Shown: positions 1 to 8,673, counted from the stretch's first letter. The stretch: 64,000 bases of DNA from Ruegeria lacuscaerulensis (GCF_013033355.1 NZ_WQDY01000013.1:62001-126000); one strand, 5' to 3'. The notes: generated by a model not told the origin, from the letters alone. Numbers and translations: made by a program.

Positions 1-2
1 GA

Positions 3-368
3 AGCATGGCATTCGCTGAAACGGATCTTGATGCGGCATTGAACAACGGTGCCGAGCGCCTCAATGCCGATCAGATCGCAGAGCTACTGATCGGAAATAC
101 TGTGACAGCCACGTCGGGAGAGAAGCGATTTCGCTTTTTCTATGACCCGAACAATGTCGTGAGCGGAGAGCTTGTGAACGGTGGATGGAGCGGTGCCGGC
201 GCATTTGCCATCACCGATACAGACAAGGTTTGCGTTTCCATGGCCGCCGACAAGGGGCGTTATCGCTGCATGACAGTGCTGCGTGTCGGGGACTCAGTCC
301 GGAAGTTCAGCGCCGATGGAAAGAGTACTTTCGAGCTGCACAGCTTTGAACCGTCTACTGGTCTCTGA
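3..368 (+). CDS. 3' end of a small secreted protein, function unknown
   Basis: The frame is open from the first base. The first ATG is at position 6, but it is followed by AFA|ET, which resembles the end of a Sec signal peptide with an AxA cleavage site. The true start therefore probably lies before the window, and what is seen is the mature domain of about 116 residues. That domain starts with an acidic helix (ETDLDAALN), followed by a beta-rich part with a cysteine pair (DKVCVSMA and GRYRCMTV) that could form a disulfide. I do not recognise the family. It ends 200 bases before the stop codon of the convergent lacI-type gene. The alternative is a complete 120-residue protein starting at base 6. 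Confidence 0.6.
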   Translation, partial: SMAFAETDLDAALNNGAERLNADQIAELLIGNTVTATSGEKRFRFFYDPNNVVSGELVNGGWSGAGAFAITDTDKVCVSMAADKGRYRCMTVLRVGDSVRKFSADGKSTFELHSFEPSTGL

Positions 369-569
369 GTTTCGGTTTCGAACTGGTTCTAACTCTGGAC
401 CTGCCATTTTTCTGGTTAAGGAGAAATAGCAGGCGCGAACCCAGTTGCCCTGTTCTCCATATGCGGTGAATGGTCGATTTTTTGGGCTGCCTCGCAGCAT
501 CATTGGCCATGCCTAACGGCAGCAAAGGGCCGGGGTTACTGGCATGCGTTCCTCGTATCGTTGCAGTGT

Positions 570-1619
570 TTACTCAGTCGGCCGCGACTTCCTTACTGTA
601 CTCCCGGGAATTAGTCGAAACCCGACATCAGTCGTGGACTTGGTTGGTTCGCCGTTGATTTGGGCCAGAACCATTTCCGCTGCAATCTGGCCAATTTTCA
701 GATGGGGCACCGCAATTGACGTCAGCCGATAAGGTTGTATCGCTGAAATCGGTAAATCGCCCCATCCGGCGATGCCGATGTCATCCGGAACGCTTAATCC
801 GATTTTCTGGGCGTAATGCAGTCCACCAATCGCCATGTTGTCGTTCTGATAGAAAATGACCTTGATATCGCGGTGGGACGCAAGCAGCTGCTCGGTGCCG
901 TAAAATCCGGTATAAAAGCCTGGCGTGTCCTTCAGCAGCAATTGTTTTTCGAGACGTCCGTTTGCATCTTCGATGGCTTTGGAGAAGCCGTTTAGACGTG
1001 CGGTTGCCGCGTTTGCCACGTCATGAGAGGTGCCGACATAGCCGAATTTCTGGTAGTTCATCCCGGCCAAATAGCGACCCATACTATAACCGCTGTCGAA
1101 ATGGTTAAGTCCGACGCACATATCCAAAGGGCTGGAATTGAAGTCCCAGATTTCTACCAACGGGATACCCGCGCCGCGTAGCATTTGGATCGCCTTCTGA
1201 CTATGCGAGCGGCCCGTGATAATCAGCCCGGCAGGTTGCCAGGACAGCACGGTCTCGATCCATTTTTCCTCGTGATCGATTTCATGCTCGGTGAGGCCCA
1301 GTACAGTCTGGTGTCCGAACGCGCCGAGTTTACGGTCGATGCCCTCCAGAACCTGCGCGAAGATTTCATTGCCCAGTTCAGGGATGCTGACCCCGACAAA
1401 AGTGGACTTCTTGTCGCCCGCAAAAACCGTCGCTAGCCGATTCGGTAGGTAGCCCAACCTGTCCACCTCGGCCATAACCTTCGCGCGTGTTTTTTCCGAA
1501 AACCCACCCTCGTCGCGCAAGACTCGGCTGGCCGTCATCTTGGACACACCCGCAGCTTTCGCTACCTCGGCAAGGCTTACTTTATTGTTTTTATTTGATT
1601 TATCAGTGTCGCTGCTCAT
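570..1619 (-). CDS. LacI/GntR-type transcriptional repressor of the sugar-acid cluster
   Basis: A 349-residue LacI-family regulator. Residues 14-60 form the helix-turn-helix (VSLAEVAKAAGVSKMTASRVL) and hinge, and the rest is a periplasmic-binding-protein-like effector domain (VGVSIPELGNEIF, IFYQNDNMAIGGL, GIAGWGDLPIS). The closest character is GntR/IdnR-type repressors, which sense sugar acids. The gene is divergent from the two-transporter sugar-acid cluster, and a 12-bp palindrome lies 5 bases before its start codon, with an identical copy 58 bp away near the cluster start. It therefore probably represses the cluster and itself, and is released by a sugar-acid intermediate. The ligand identity is inference. 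Confidence 0.93.
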   Translation of the reverse strand: MSSDTDKSNKNNKVSLAEVAKAAGVSKMTASRVLRDEGGFSEKTRAKVMAEVDRLGYLPNRLATVFAGDKKSTFVGVSIPELGNEIFAQVLEGIDRKLGAFGHQTVLGLTEHEIDHEEKWIETVLSWQPAGLIITGRSHSQKAIQMLRGAGIPLVEIWDFNSSPLDMCVGLNHFDSGYSMGRYLAGMNYQKFGYVGTSHDVANAATARLNGFSKAIEDANGRLEKQLLLKDTPGFYTGFYGTEQLLASHRDIKVIFYQNDNMAIGGLHYAQKIGLSVPDDIGIAGWGDLPISAIQPYRLTSIAVPHLKIGQIAAEMVLAQINGEPTKSTTDVGFRLIPGSTVRKSRPTE

Positions 1620-1623
1620 TTAC

Positions 1624-1635
1624 GTTACGGGTAAC
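1624..1635. promoter_or_regulatory. LacI-family operator, copy 1
   Basis: GTTACGGGTAAC is a near-perfect palindrome (GTTAC-GG-GTAAC). It sits just upstream of the divergent regulator's start codon and of the TTGACA hexamer. The 16-bp block ACGTTACGGGTAACTC recurs exactly at 1680-1695. It resembles operators known for GntR/IdnR-type LacI proteins (TTACC-GGTAA core). Confidence 0.75.
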
Positions 1636-1644
1636 TCTTTTTTA

Positions 1645-1673
1645 TTGACAATGGGCGGGTCTGTGCGAATGCT
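1645..1673 (+). promoter_or_regulatory. Probable promoter of the sugar-acid operon
   Basis: A consensus -35 hexamer TTGACA at 1645-1650 is followed, 17 bp on, by a weak -10 (AATGCT, 1668-1673). It lies between the two operator copies, so repressor bound at both, perhaps looped, would cover it. Confidence 0.55.
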
Positions 1674-1681
1674 AGCGTAAC

Positions 1682-1693
1682 GTTACGGGTAAC
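1682..1693. promoter_or_regulatory. LacI-family operator, copy 2
   Basis: This is an exact second copy of GTTACGGGTAAC, 58 bp centre to centre from copy 1. It sits just after the predicted -10, at or near the transcription start, which is a classic position for repression. Confidence 0.75.
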
Positions 1694-1746
1694 TCAATAC
1701 GATGTTGAGGAGCATCAGGGTGACCCAAGTCCAGGAGGAGACAGCC

Positions 1747-3252
1747 GTGCCCGGCACTGCACAAAACAATCTGTTCTTTGACGGGATAAAGAAGCATTTC
1801 GGAGGCACCTATGCGCTGCGTGACGTGTCACTGAATGTCGAACGCGGAGAGATTGTTGCCCTACTGGGAGAAAACGGAGCCGGGAAATCGACCCTCATCA
1901 AAATCCTTGGCGGAATTCACAAAGCGGATGAAGGGCGGGTTCTGATCAACGGTGAACCCTACGAACATCGTCCAGGTGGGTTCGGCGAGCGTCAGTCCGT
2001 GGCGTTTATCCATCAGGATCTCGGCATGATCGAATGGATGACCGTGGCCGAGAACATTGCGCTTGCTCTGGGCTATTCGCGAAAGGGCGGTTTGATCAAT
2101 TGGAAATCCGTGGAGAGCTTTGCACAGGACGCGCTGGACAAGGTGGGATGTGAATTCGATCCGACCACGCGGGTTCAGGACTTGTCGCGGACCGAGAAGT
2201 CTCTCGTCGCGATTGCCCGCGCTTTGGCCGTGGATTGTGACTATCTGGTGCTGGATGAACCAACCGCATCCCTACCTGCGGACGAGGTCGAACGACTGTT
2301 CGAAGCCTTGCGCCCACTGAAGGAACAAGGTGTCGGTATGATCTATGTATCGCACCGGCTGGATGAGATTTTTCAGATTGCTGATCGGGTTGCCGTGCTA
2401 CGAGACGGAGAGATGGTCGGACTGCGCAGCATTGACCACACTACACCCGAAGAGTTGGTTTATATGATCGTCGGCCGCAAGACTCGGCAGGTGATGAAAC
2501 CAGACATGCCGCCGGGTGCAACGTTGCTTGAGGTGTCTGGCCTGAACATGGAAGCAGCGCACAACGTCAGTTTCCAGTTGCAGACAAATGAAATCGTCGG
2601 GCTGGTTGGGCTGCGCGGGGCGGGTCATGAGAATGTCTCGCGCGCGCTGTTTGGGTCGGAAGGGTTTAGCGGCCAGATAACCCTGCATGGTGAAACGCCT
2701 GACCTGAGCACGCCGCAAACGGCGATGGCATCAGGGATCGGGCTGGTTGCGCGGGACAGAACTGAAGAGTCCGTCGCCATGTCACTGACCATCCGAGAGA
2801 ACACGTTCCTGAACCCTGCCGCGATCGGGCGGTCGCTGTTGTCGTTCATGAGCCACAAAGCTGAAACAGAGAGCGCCACCCGGATCGGTGCGGACGTCGC
2901 CTTGTCTCCCAATGATCAAAGCATGGCGATTGAAAGCTTGTCGGGCGGAAACCAGCAAAAGGTGGTCATCGGACGCTGGCTGGAAACCAAACGCAAGCTG
3001 TTGATCTGCGAAGACCCGACCGCGGGGGTTGATGTTGGTGCGAAAGCAGAAATTTACGCGCTGTTGAACCGTGCAATGGAAGAAGGCGTCGGCATCATCG
3101 TCGTTTCCACCGATTTCGAGGAAGTTGCAGCCATTTGCCATCGCGCCATTGTCTTCAGTCAGGGTCAGATCGTGCGCGAATTGACCGGAACCGAACTGAC
3201 CACTGAAAACCTGATACAAGCTGCTTCGGCCTCGAACGCCGTCGCGAGTTAA
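1747..3252 (+). CDS. Sugar ABC transporter, duplicated ATP-binding subunit (RbsA-like)
   Basis: A two-domain ATPase of a CUT2 importer. NBD1 has Walker A GENGAGKST, signature DLSRTEKSL (degenerate) and Walker B LVLDEPTAS. NBD2 has a broken Walker A (GLRGAGHEN), an intact LSGGNQQK signature and Walker B LLICEDPTAGVD, the usual asymmetry of RbsA/XylG/MglA. I chose GTG 1747 (501 aa) because a perfect AGGAGGAG sits 7 bases before it; an ATG at 1702 and a GTG at 1720 in the same frame lack such a site. It is the first gene of the operon, 11 bases before its permease. It energises uptake of a pentose or related compound across the inner membrane. Confidence 0.92.
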   Translation: MPGTAQNNLFFDGIKKHFGGTYALRDVSLNVERGEIVALLGENGAGKSTLIKILGGIHKADEGRVLINGEPYEHRPGGFGERQSVAFIHQDLGMIEWMTVAENIALALGYSRKGGLINWKSVESFAQDALDKVGCEFDPTTRVQDLSRTEKSLVAIARALAVDCDYLVLDEPTASLPADEVERLFEALRPLKEQGVGMIYVSHRLDEIFQIADRVAVLRDGEMVGLRSIDHTTPEELVYMIVGRKTRQVMKPDMPPGATLLEVSGLNMEAAHNVSFQLQTNEIVGLVGLRGAGHENVSRALFGSEGFSGQITLHGETPDLSTPQTAMASGIGLVARDRTEESVAMSLTIRENTFLNPAAIGRSLLSFMSHKAETESATRIGADVALSPNDQSMAIESLSGGNQQKVVIGRWLETKRKLLICEDPTAGVDVGAKAEIYALLNRAMEEGVGIIVVSTDFEEVAAICHRAIVFSQGQIVRELTGTELTTENLIQAASASNAVAS

Positions 3253-3263
3253 GGAATACGAGA

Positions 3264-4283
3264 ATGCAATCGCTTGAATCCAATGCGCTGGAACCAACCA
3301 AGGCTGAGCTGAAAGATGTTTCGTTAAAGACGAGGATCCTCAGGTTCTTACCGGTCTATGGCCTAGTTTTGCTGACAGGTTTTCTGATCATCCTTTTCTC
3401 GATCCTTCTGCCCAACACCTTCCCAACGCTTCTGAACCTGCGGGCGATTATCTCGGACAAAGCGATTATCGCGCTTCTGTCGCTGGGGGCGATGATTCCG
3501 ATGGCGGCGGGTCGTATCGATCTAACCGTGGGATACGGGATCGTGCTGTGGCATATCCTTGCTATCTCGTTGCAAACCACGTTTGGAATTCCATGGCCGA
3601 TTGCTGTGGCAATCGTCCTATCGCTGGGTTTGCTAACCGGGTTCCTGAACGGACTGCTGGTCGAGGTAGCCAAGATCGACAGCTTCATTGCGACCTTGGG
3701 CACGGGCACGGTTCTTTACGCTCTGGCGCTGTGGCATACCGGCGGGCGTCAGATGGTCGGCGCATTGCCGGATAGTTTCTACGCGATCAACGGCACCTTT
3801 GTGTTCGGCCTGCCGATCACCGGGTTTTATGTCCTGGGTATTACGGTCGCGATGTGGCTGATCCTGGAATACACGCCGATTGGCCGGTACCTATACGCGA
3901 TTGGGGCCAATCAACGCGCCGCTCAACTGAACGGTATTCCGACCCGGAAATTCGTCATCGGCGCTTTCATGTCTTCGGGGCTGATCACGGCTTTTGCCGG
4001 GGTGTTGCTGGCGTCGAAATTGCGGATCGGGCAAGCCTCGGTCGGTCTTGAATTCCTGTTACCTGCTTTGGTTGGGGCCTTTCTTGGGTCCACGACCATC
4101 AAGCCGGGACGCGTGAATGTTTGGGGAACAGTCGTGGGTGTCGCGATCCTGGCTGTTGGCATCTCGGGCATTCAGCAATTCGGAGGATCCTTCTGGGTCG
4201 AGCCGATGTTCAACGGTGTCACGCTGCTGATTGCAATCGGTATTGCCGGTTACGCTCAGCGTCGCAAAGGCGCCAACAAGTAA
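3264..4283 (+). CDS. Sugar ABC transporter permease (RbsC-like), transporter 1
   Basis: A 339-residue CUT2 permease of the BPD_transp_2 family with about nine hydrophobic segments. The typical GRIDLTVG segment after TM3 and the FIATLGTGTVLYALALW stretch are present. It sits between its ATPase (1747-3252) and solute-binding protein (4304-5350), giving one complete importer. The N-terminal 30 residues are charged and cytoplasmic. Substrate specificity cannot be read from the sequence. Confidence 0.92.
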   Translation: MQSLESNALEPTKAELKDVSLKTRILRFLPVYGLVLLTGFLIILFSILLPNTFPTLLNLRAIISDKAIIALLSLGAMIPMAAGRIDLTVGYGIVLWHILAISLQTTFGIPWPIAVAIVLSLGLLTGFLNGLLVEVAKIDSFIATLGTGTVLYALALWHTGGRQMVGALPDSFYAINGTFVFGLPITGFYVLGITVAMWLILEYTPIGRYLYAIGANQRAAQLNGIPTRKFVIGAFMSSGLITAFAGVLLASKLRIGQASVGLEFLLPALVGAFLGSTTIKPGRVNVWGTVVGVAILAVGISGIQQFGGSFWVEPMFNGVTLLIAIGIAGYAQRRKGANK

Positions 4284-4303
4284 ACAGCATAAGGGAGGAG
4301 ATT

Positions 4304-5350
4304 ATGCTGAAACGGACTTTCATGGCAGTATCCGCTGCTGCGCTTCTGACGGGTTTAGGACTTCCGGTGACCGCCGAGACGGCGTTCGACGGCCCCACCA
4401 GCGGACCCAAAGCCGCCGAGGGCAAATCCATTGTCGTCGTCGCGGGCGATCTGAAAAACGGCGGTATTCTGGGCGTAACCAATGGCGTCGAGGAAGCTGT
4501 CGGAACCATTGGCTGGGACGTGCGCGTTCTGGACGGTGCGGGTTCTATTCAGGGCCGGACCGGGGCCATTGGCCAGGCACTGGCTTTGCAACCTGACGGG
4601 ATTATCATCAACGGCTTCGATGCCATTGAACAGCAGGCCGCGCTGGAAGGCGTGGTGAACGCAGGCATTCCTATGGTGGCCTGGCATTCCGGCCCCAAGA
4701 TCGGGTGTGACGCACCCGGAGGAATTTTCGCCAATGTCTCGACCGATGCCATGACCGTCTCTGAGGTGGCCGCGGAATGGGCGATGGATGACGGCGCCGA
4801 TGGCGTTGGTGCCATCATCTTCACCGATTCAACCTATCAGATCGCCATCGACAAAGCGGACCGGATCAAGGAAACCATCGAAGCTGCCGGCGGTACGGTG
4901 CTTGAATATGTCGACACGCCCATCGCCGATACCTCGGCGCGGATGGGGCCGCTGACTACCAGTCTGTTGCAGAAATATGGTGATCAGTGGACCCATGCGC
5001 TTGCGATCAATGATCTATACTTCGACTTCATGGGGCCTGCATTGGCTGCGGCCGGTATCTCGTCCGAAGATGGGCCGAAGGCTGGGTCTGCTGGTGATGG
5101 ATCAGAGGCCGCTTTCCAACGTATCCGCAGCGGCAACTACCAGACAATTACAGTGGCCGAGCCGCTGAACCTGCAGGGCTGGCAATTGGTCGATGAACTG
5201 AACCGCGCCATTCAGGGCAAGCCATGCTCGGGCTATGTCACGTCGCCTGCATTGGTGACCGAGGAAGGCTTGGCAAAACTGGGCGACAGCAATCAGTTCG
5301 ATCCCGACAGCCCCTACCGCGAAGCTTACGCAAAGATTTGGGGCAAGTAA
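4304..5350 (+). CDS. Periplasmic sugar-binding protein, transporter 1
   Basis: A 348-residue substrate-binding protein of the periplasmic-binding-protein type-1 (ribose-binding-like) family. The signal peptide spans residues 1 to about 24 (MLKRTFMAVSAAALLTGLGL, then VTA|E). ATG 4304 is preceded by GGGAGGAG, so it is preferred to the longer in-frame extension to 4121, which would overlap the permease gene. Two cysteines (IGCDAPG, KPCSGY) may form a disulfide. It completes the first CUT2 importer and is followed by a stable hairpin that may protect its message. Confidence 0.92.
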   Translation: MLKRTFMAVSAAALLTGLGLPVTAETAFDGPTSGPKAAEGKSIVVVAGDLKNGGILGVTNGVEEAVGTIGWDVRVLDGAGSIQGRTGAIGQALALQPDGIIINGFDAIEQQAALEGVVNAGIPMVAWHSGPKIGCDAPGGIFANVSTDAMTVSEVAAEWAMDDGADGVGAIIFTDSTYQIAIDKADRIKETIEAAGGTVLEYVDTPIADTSARMGPLTTSLLQKYGDQWTHALAINDLYFDFMGPALAAAGISSEDGPKAGSAGDGSEAAFQRIRSGNYQTITVAEPLNLQGWQLVDELNRAIQGKPCSGYVTSPALVTEEGLAKLGDSNQFDPDSPYREAYAKIWGK

Positions 5351-5360
5351 GCGAACAGGC

Positions 5361-5386
5361 GGCCCCTGCCTGAATCGGTAGGGGCC
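5361..5386 (+). other. RNA hairpin after binding-protein gene 1
   Basis: GGCCCCTGCC (5361-5370) and GGTAGGGGCC (5377-5386) pair over 10 bp with one G-U and a 6-nt loop. It starts 10 bases after the stop codon and no T-run follows, so it is more likely a 3'-end stabiliser or processing element than a terminator. Confidence 0.6.
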
Positions 5387-5468
5387 TCGTTCAAAAAATG
5401 ACACAGCGCACAGCCAACTCAGCGGTCTTTTGACCGCCATGGCGGAGCTTTGCGCAGAGGAGGAAACC

Positions 5469-6230
5469 ATGAGCGACCAGCCATTGGTTCAAATGCTCGG
5501 AATAACCAAACGTTTTGGCGGCGTAACGGCGCTGCAGGAAGTGGATCTGACTGCATATGCGGGCGAAGTGCTCGCCATTGTTGGAGATAACGGGGCAGGT
5601 AAGTCCACCCTGATCAAGATTTTGACGGGAGTGTATCAGCCCACCGAAGGTCACATTCTGATGGATGGAAAACCGTTGGAGATGGCCAGCCACTCTGACG
5701 CAATCGCGAATGGCATTGATGCGGTTTATCAGACTTTGGCGTTGGCTGATCATCTGTCGCCAGCGGCGAACATGTTTCTTGGCAATGAGTTGACCAAGAA
5801 CGTTTTCGGCATTCCGTTTCTGGACAACAAACGCATGAAGACCGAGGCCGCGCGGGTTTTGGAAGAACGCCTTGGTGTCCGGTTACGGTCAATGGATGTC
5901 ATGACAGAAAGCCTTTCGGGCGGTCAGCGTCAGGCGGTTGCTATTTCGCGTGCGGTCTATCACGAAGACCTTCGCTTGCTGGTGATGGATGAACCCACCG
6001 CAGCTTTGGGTCCGCAGGAAACCGCGCGGACGCTGAAACTGATCAAGGCGCTGCGCGAACAGGGTCTGGCCGTAATACTGATTTCACACTCGCTTGACGA
6101 CGTCTTTGAGGTCGCCGATCGCGTTCATGTGCAACGCCGAGGGCGCGCCGTTGGCGTTGTCAAAACTGCGGATAGTTCCGTTCAAGACGTACTGGGCCTG
6201 ATCGTCGGCGCCCAGGATGCGGCAGCGTGA
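5469..6230 (+). CDS. Sugar ABC transporter, single-domain ATP-binding subunit (FrcA-like), transporter 2
   Basis: A 253-residue single-NBD ATPase with Walker A GDNGAGKST, signature LSGGQRQAVAIS, Walker B LLVMDEPTAALG and switch histidine ISHSLDD. Unlike the first ATPase of the cluster it has one domain, so it must act as a homodimer, as in fructose-type FrcA systems. ATG 5469 is chosen because GAGGAGG lies 5 bases before it; the frame stays open to 5430. It couples with the permease at 6242 and the binding protein at 7452 to make a second, independent CUT2 importer. Confidence 0.92.
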   Translation: MSDQPLVQMLGITKRFGGVTALQEVDLTAYAGEVLAIVGDNGAGKSTLIKILTGVYQPTEGHILMDGKPLEMASHSDAIANGIDAVYQTLALADHLSPAANMFLGNELTKNVFGIPFLDNKRMKTEAARVLEERLGVRLRSMDVMTESLSGGQRQAVAISRAVYHEDLRLLVMDEPTAALGPQETARTLKLIKALREQGLAVILISHSLDDVFEVADRVHVQRRGRAVGVVKTADSSVQDVLGLIVGAQDAAA

Positions 6231-6241
6231 AGGAGAACGAC

Positions 6242-7369
6242 ATGTCCGCAACCACCACAAATCCCGAACAAAAGACCATCATGGACCGGCTAGAGCCCTA
6301 TCTGGCGTTCATTGGTCCAATGGTGATGATCCTGGCGATCCTCATCTTTATGGGCATTGCTGAACCGGCGCGATATTTCCGTCTGACCAACCTGAACCTG
6401 ATCCTGCTGGACGCGGCGCTCTATATGCCGATGGCCATGGCGATGACTTTCGTTATCACCCAGCGTGGGATCGACTTGTCTATTGGCTCTATCGCGGCGC
6501 TGTCCGCGATCCTGATGGCGTTTTTGGTCAAACAATACGGGTTTCCCGCCTGGGTCGCCGTTCCTTTGGCAATTGTTCTTGGGGCGCTGATGGGTCTGAT
6601 CAATGGTCTGGTCATCACCCGGTTCAAAGTTCCCGACCTGATCGGCACGCTGGCGATGGACCTGGTCTATCGCGGTTTGGCGCTGGTCATCGCCAAAGGT
6701 CTGGTTCTGGCCCGTTTCCCGGACCTGATCACAGATATTGGACGAGGTCAGATCCCGGGCTTCATTCCAGTCCCGGTGGTTCTAGGGCTGATTACGATGG
6801 CCATCGGCTACGTGGTCCTGACCCGCACTTATTTCGGGCGCTACACCATTGCCATCGGTTCGAACCCCGAGGCCAGCGAGATGACCGGTGTCGCCGTCGA
6901 TCGCCACAAGATCTACGCCTATGTACTGATGGGCGCTGCAGCGGCCATGGCTGGCGTCATGCTGACCGGCAAGCTGAATGCCATTCAGGCAACCTCCGCC
7001 CCATATTTCAACCTGCACGTCATCGCGGCGGTTGTTGTCGGTGGTACGTCCCTGTTCGGCGGGCGCGCCTCGATTATCGGATCATTGGCCGGGGTGCTGC
7101 TGCTGTCGATGATGATCAACGCACTGGTGACTCTGCGGATCGAGTTCTTCTGGCAATCCGTTGCCTCAGGCGTGGTGATCGTCTGCTCTGTCGCGCTTTA
7201 CACCTGGATGCAGAAGAAAGACCGCGATGGGGCGCACGGCCTGCTGGCCGGGTTGCGCAGCAAAGAAGCCCAAAAGCTTATCCGTTTCTCAGCCGCATTG
7301 ATCGGCGCCTTGATCCTGTTGCTGGCCCTTGGGGCGGGGCTGGCAACTGAGCCTACGCCAAGTGGCTAA
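6242..7369 (+). CDS. Sugar ABC transporter permease (RbsC/FrcC-like), transporter 2
   Basis: A 375-residue CUT2 permease with the GIDLSIGSIAALSA motif after TM3 and an extra C-terminal membrane segment (ALIGALILLLALGAGLA). AAGGAG at 6231-6236 sets ATG 6242 as the start; a GTG at 6227 overlaps the ATPase stop codon. A short charged loop (MQKKDRDG) precedes the C-terminal extension. It works with the single-domain ATPase just upstream. Confidence 0.92.
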   Translation: MSATTTNPEQKTIMDRLEPYLAFIGPMVMILAILIFMGIAEPARYFRLTNLNLILLDAALYMPMAMAMTFVITQRGIDLSIGSIAALSAILMAFLVKQYGFPAWVAVPLAIVLGALMGLINGLVITRFKVPDLIGTLAMDLVYRGLALVIAKGLVLARFPDLITDIGRGQIPGFIPVPVVLGLITMAIGYVVLTRTYFGRYTIAIGSNPEASEMTGVAVDRHKIYAYVLMGAAAAMAGVMLTGKLNAIQATSAPYFNLHVIAAVVVGGTSLFGGRASIIGSLAGVLLLSMMINALVTLRIEFFWQSVASGVVIVCSVALYTWMQKKDRDGAHGLLAGLRSKEAQKLIRFSAALIGALILLLALGAGLATEPTPSG

Positions 7370-7381
7370 GGCAGCAATAGT

Positions 7382-7413
7382 GGTGTGCCGGGAGGTAGGA
7401 GCCCCGGCACACC
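7382..7413 (+). other. RNA hairpin before binding-protein gene 2
   Basis: A perfect 11-bp stem, GGTGTGCCGGG (7382-7392) with CCCGGCACACC (7403-7413), encloses a 10-nt loop between permease 2 and the binding-protein start. There is no T-run. It could mark an endonucleolytic cut or a pause that lets the binding protein be made in excess. Confidence 0.65.
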
Positions 7414-7451
7414 TGCAAGACCCCACTTATTCGCGAAAGGGAGGACTTACC

Positions 7452-8597
7452 GTGAAACAATTGAACAAAGCACTACTGGCGACAAGCGCGTTTTGCATGT
7501 GTGCCGCCGTGGCCGGAGCGGAAACCAATCTACCACTCAGGGAATTGCCTGGTATCGAAGACCGCGACTACTGGGTTCCTAGCGAAGTGAACGCAGATGG
7601 CAAGCTGGAAGCACTACAGGCCACTACTGGAGCGGCTGCGGTGCCTTATGCCGGAGCTCAGGATGGACCATTGCAGATCGCGCTGATCTATCCATCGGCA
7701 GATACATCGGATTTCTGGGCGCGTAACTATCTTGCAATGACCAAACGGTTGGATGAGTTGGGGATCGAATACGAGACAACCGAATTCGCCAGCCGTCAAA
7801 TCGAGCACAGCTTGCAATCGACCTATGCCAATCAGGTGGTTCAGGACGAGGATCTTTATGACTTCGTGATCTTTGGTCCCTCTGAACTGGCCATTCAAGC
7901 CGACAATATCGACAAAATGGCAGGCACCGACGGGTTTGCAACCTTCGTTTGGGCGTTCCATACGCCGCCAAAAGAGTTGAAAAATCAACCTGATGCCTGG
8001 TTCGATTTCAGCTCGGCTGCAGGCGCTTTGACCATGTGCGACTATATGCTAGAGCGCCTCGGCTCAGACGTTACCATGGCGATGAACCGAGGTATCCCCG
8101 GTATCACCGACGACCAGAGATCTGGTGATTTCAAAGCCTGCGTGGAAGATAAGGGAAACTGGACCACCGTCTATGAGCACTACGGTGAGTACCAACGCGA
8201 AGGTGGTTTTGAAGGCACCAGCCTGATCCTGCAGGCCTATCCAGAAGCCACCATCATCCACAACGCCAACACCGCCATGGCGATGGGATCCGTTGAAGCG
8301 CAGCTTGCGGTTGGAAAAGAAAAAGAGGTCTTCTCGACCGGTTGGGGCGGCACAGGATTGGAATTGGACGCCATCCGACGCGGTGAACTTGATGCGACGC
8401 CAATGCGCATGGGTGACGACGTGGGTGCTGCAACAGCCGAGGCGATTAAAGCTCATTTGGAAGACCGCCAGGATGAACTGCCCTTTGTCTTCCTTGGCCG
8501 GATCACGGTTGCCCATGACCAGATGAGCACGGACGAACTGAACGCGCTCGAGCAGGAAGCGTTCCGCTTTTCTGGCGTAGGTGCGTTGGAACGCTAA
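7452..8597 (+). CDS. Periplasmic sugar-binding protein, transporter 2
   Basis: A 381-residue periplasmic-binding-protein type-1 protein with a signal peptide (about 1-23; CAAVAGA|ET). GTG 7452 follows GGGAGGA; the frame extends to 7329, but that would overlap the permease gene. After the signal comes an unusual N-terminal segment of about 45 residues (LRELPGIEDRDYWVP...) before the first strand (LQIALIYPSADTSDFW). This layout recalls TorT-like and related binding proteins. Its sequence is unlike the first binding protein of the cluster, so the two importers probably take different but related substrates. Confidence 0.88.
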   Translation: MKQLNKALLATSAFCMCAAVAGAETNLPLRELPGIEDRDYWVPSEVNADGKLEALQATTGAAAVPYAGAQDGPLQIALIYPSADTSDFWARNYLAMTKRLDELGIEYETTEFASRQIEHSLQSTYANQVVQDEDLYDFVIFGPSELAIQADNIDKMAGTDGFATFVWAFHTPPKELKNQPDAWFDFSSAAGALTMCDYMLERLGSDVTMAMNRGIPGITDDQRSGDFKACVEDKGNWTTVYEHYGEYQREGGFEGTSLILQAYPEATIIHNANTAMAMGSVEAQLAVGKEKEVFSTGWGGTGLELDAIRRGELDATPMRMGDDVGAATAEAIKAHLEDRQDELPFVFLGRITVAHDQMSTDELNALEQEAFRFSGVGALER

Positions 8598-8604
8598 GGA
8601 AACC

Positions 8605-8639
8605 GTCTGTGGCCGGCATGCGAGTGGCCGGCCACAGAC
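8605..8639 (+). other. RNA hairpin after binding-protein gene 2
   Basis: A perfect 13-bp stem, GTCTGTGGCCGGC (8605-8617) with GCCGGCCACAGAC (8627-8639), has a 9-nt loop and starts 7 bases after the stop codon. No T-run follows. It separates the transport genes from the enzyme genes and probably stabilises the upstream message. Confidence 0.68.
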
Positions 8640-8673
8640 ACCTCAAATAACACTACTGAAAAAGGGGGTTCGC

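Noticed and set aside
470..732. Short plus-strand frames between 470 and 732
   Set aside because: No ribosome site or recognisable protein; they mostly overlap the end of the LacI-type gene.
4121..4303. N-terminal extension of binding protein 1 into the permease gene
   Set aside because: The extension has no signal-peptide character; ATG 4304 has a strong ribosome site and begins a normal signal peptide.
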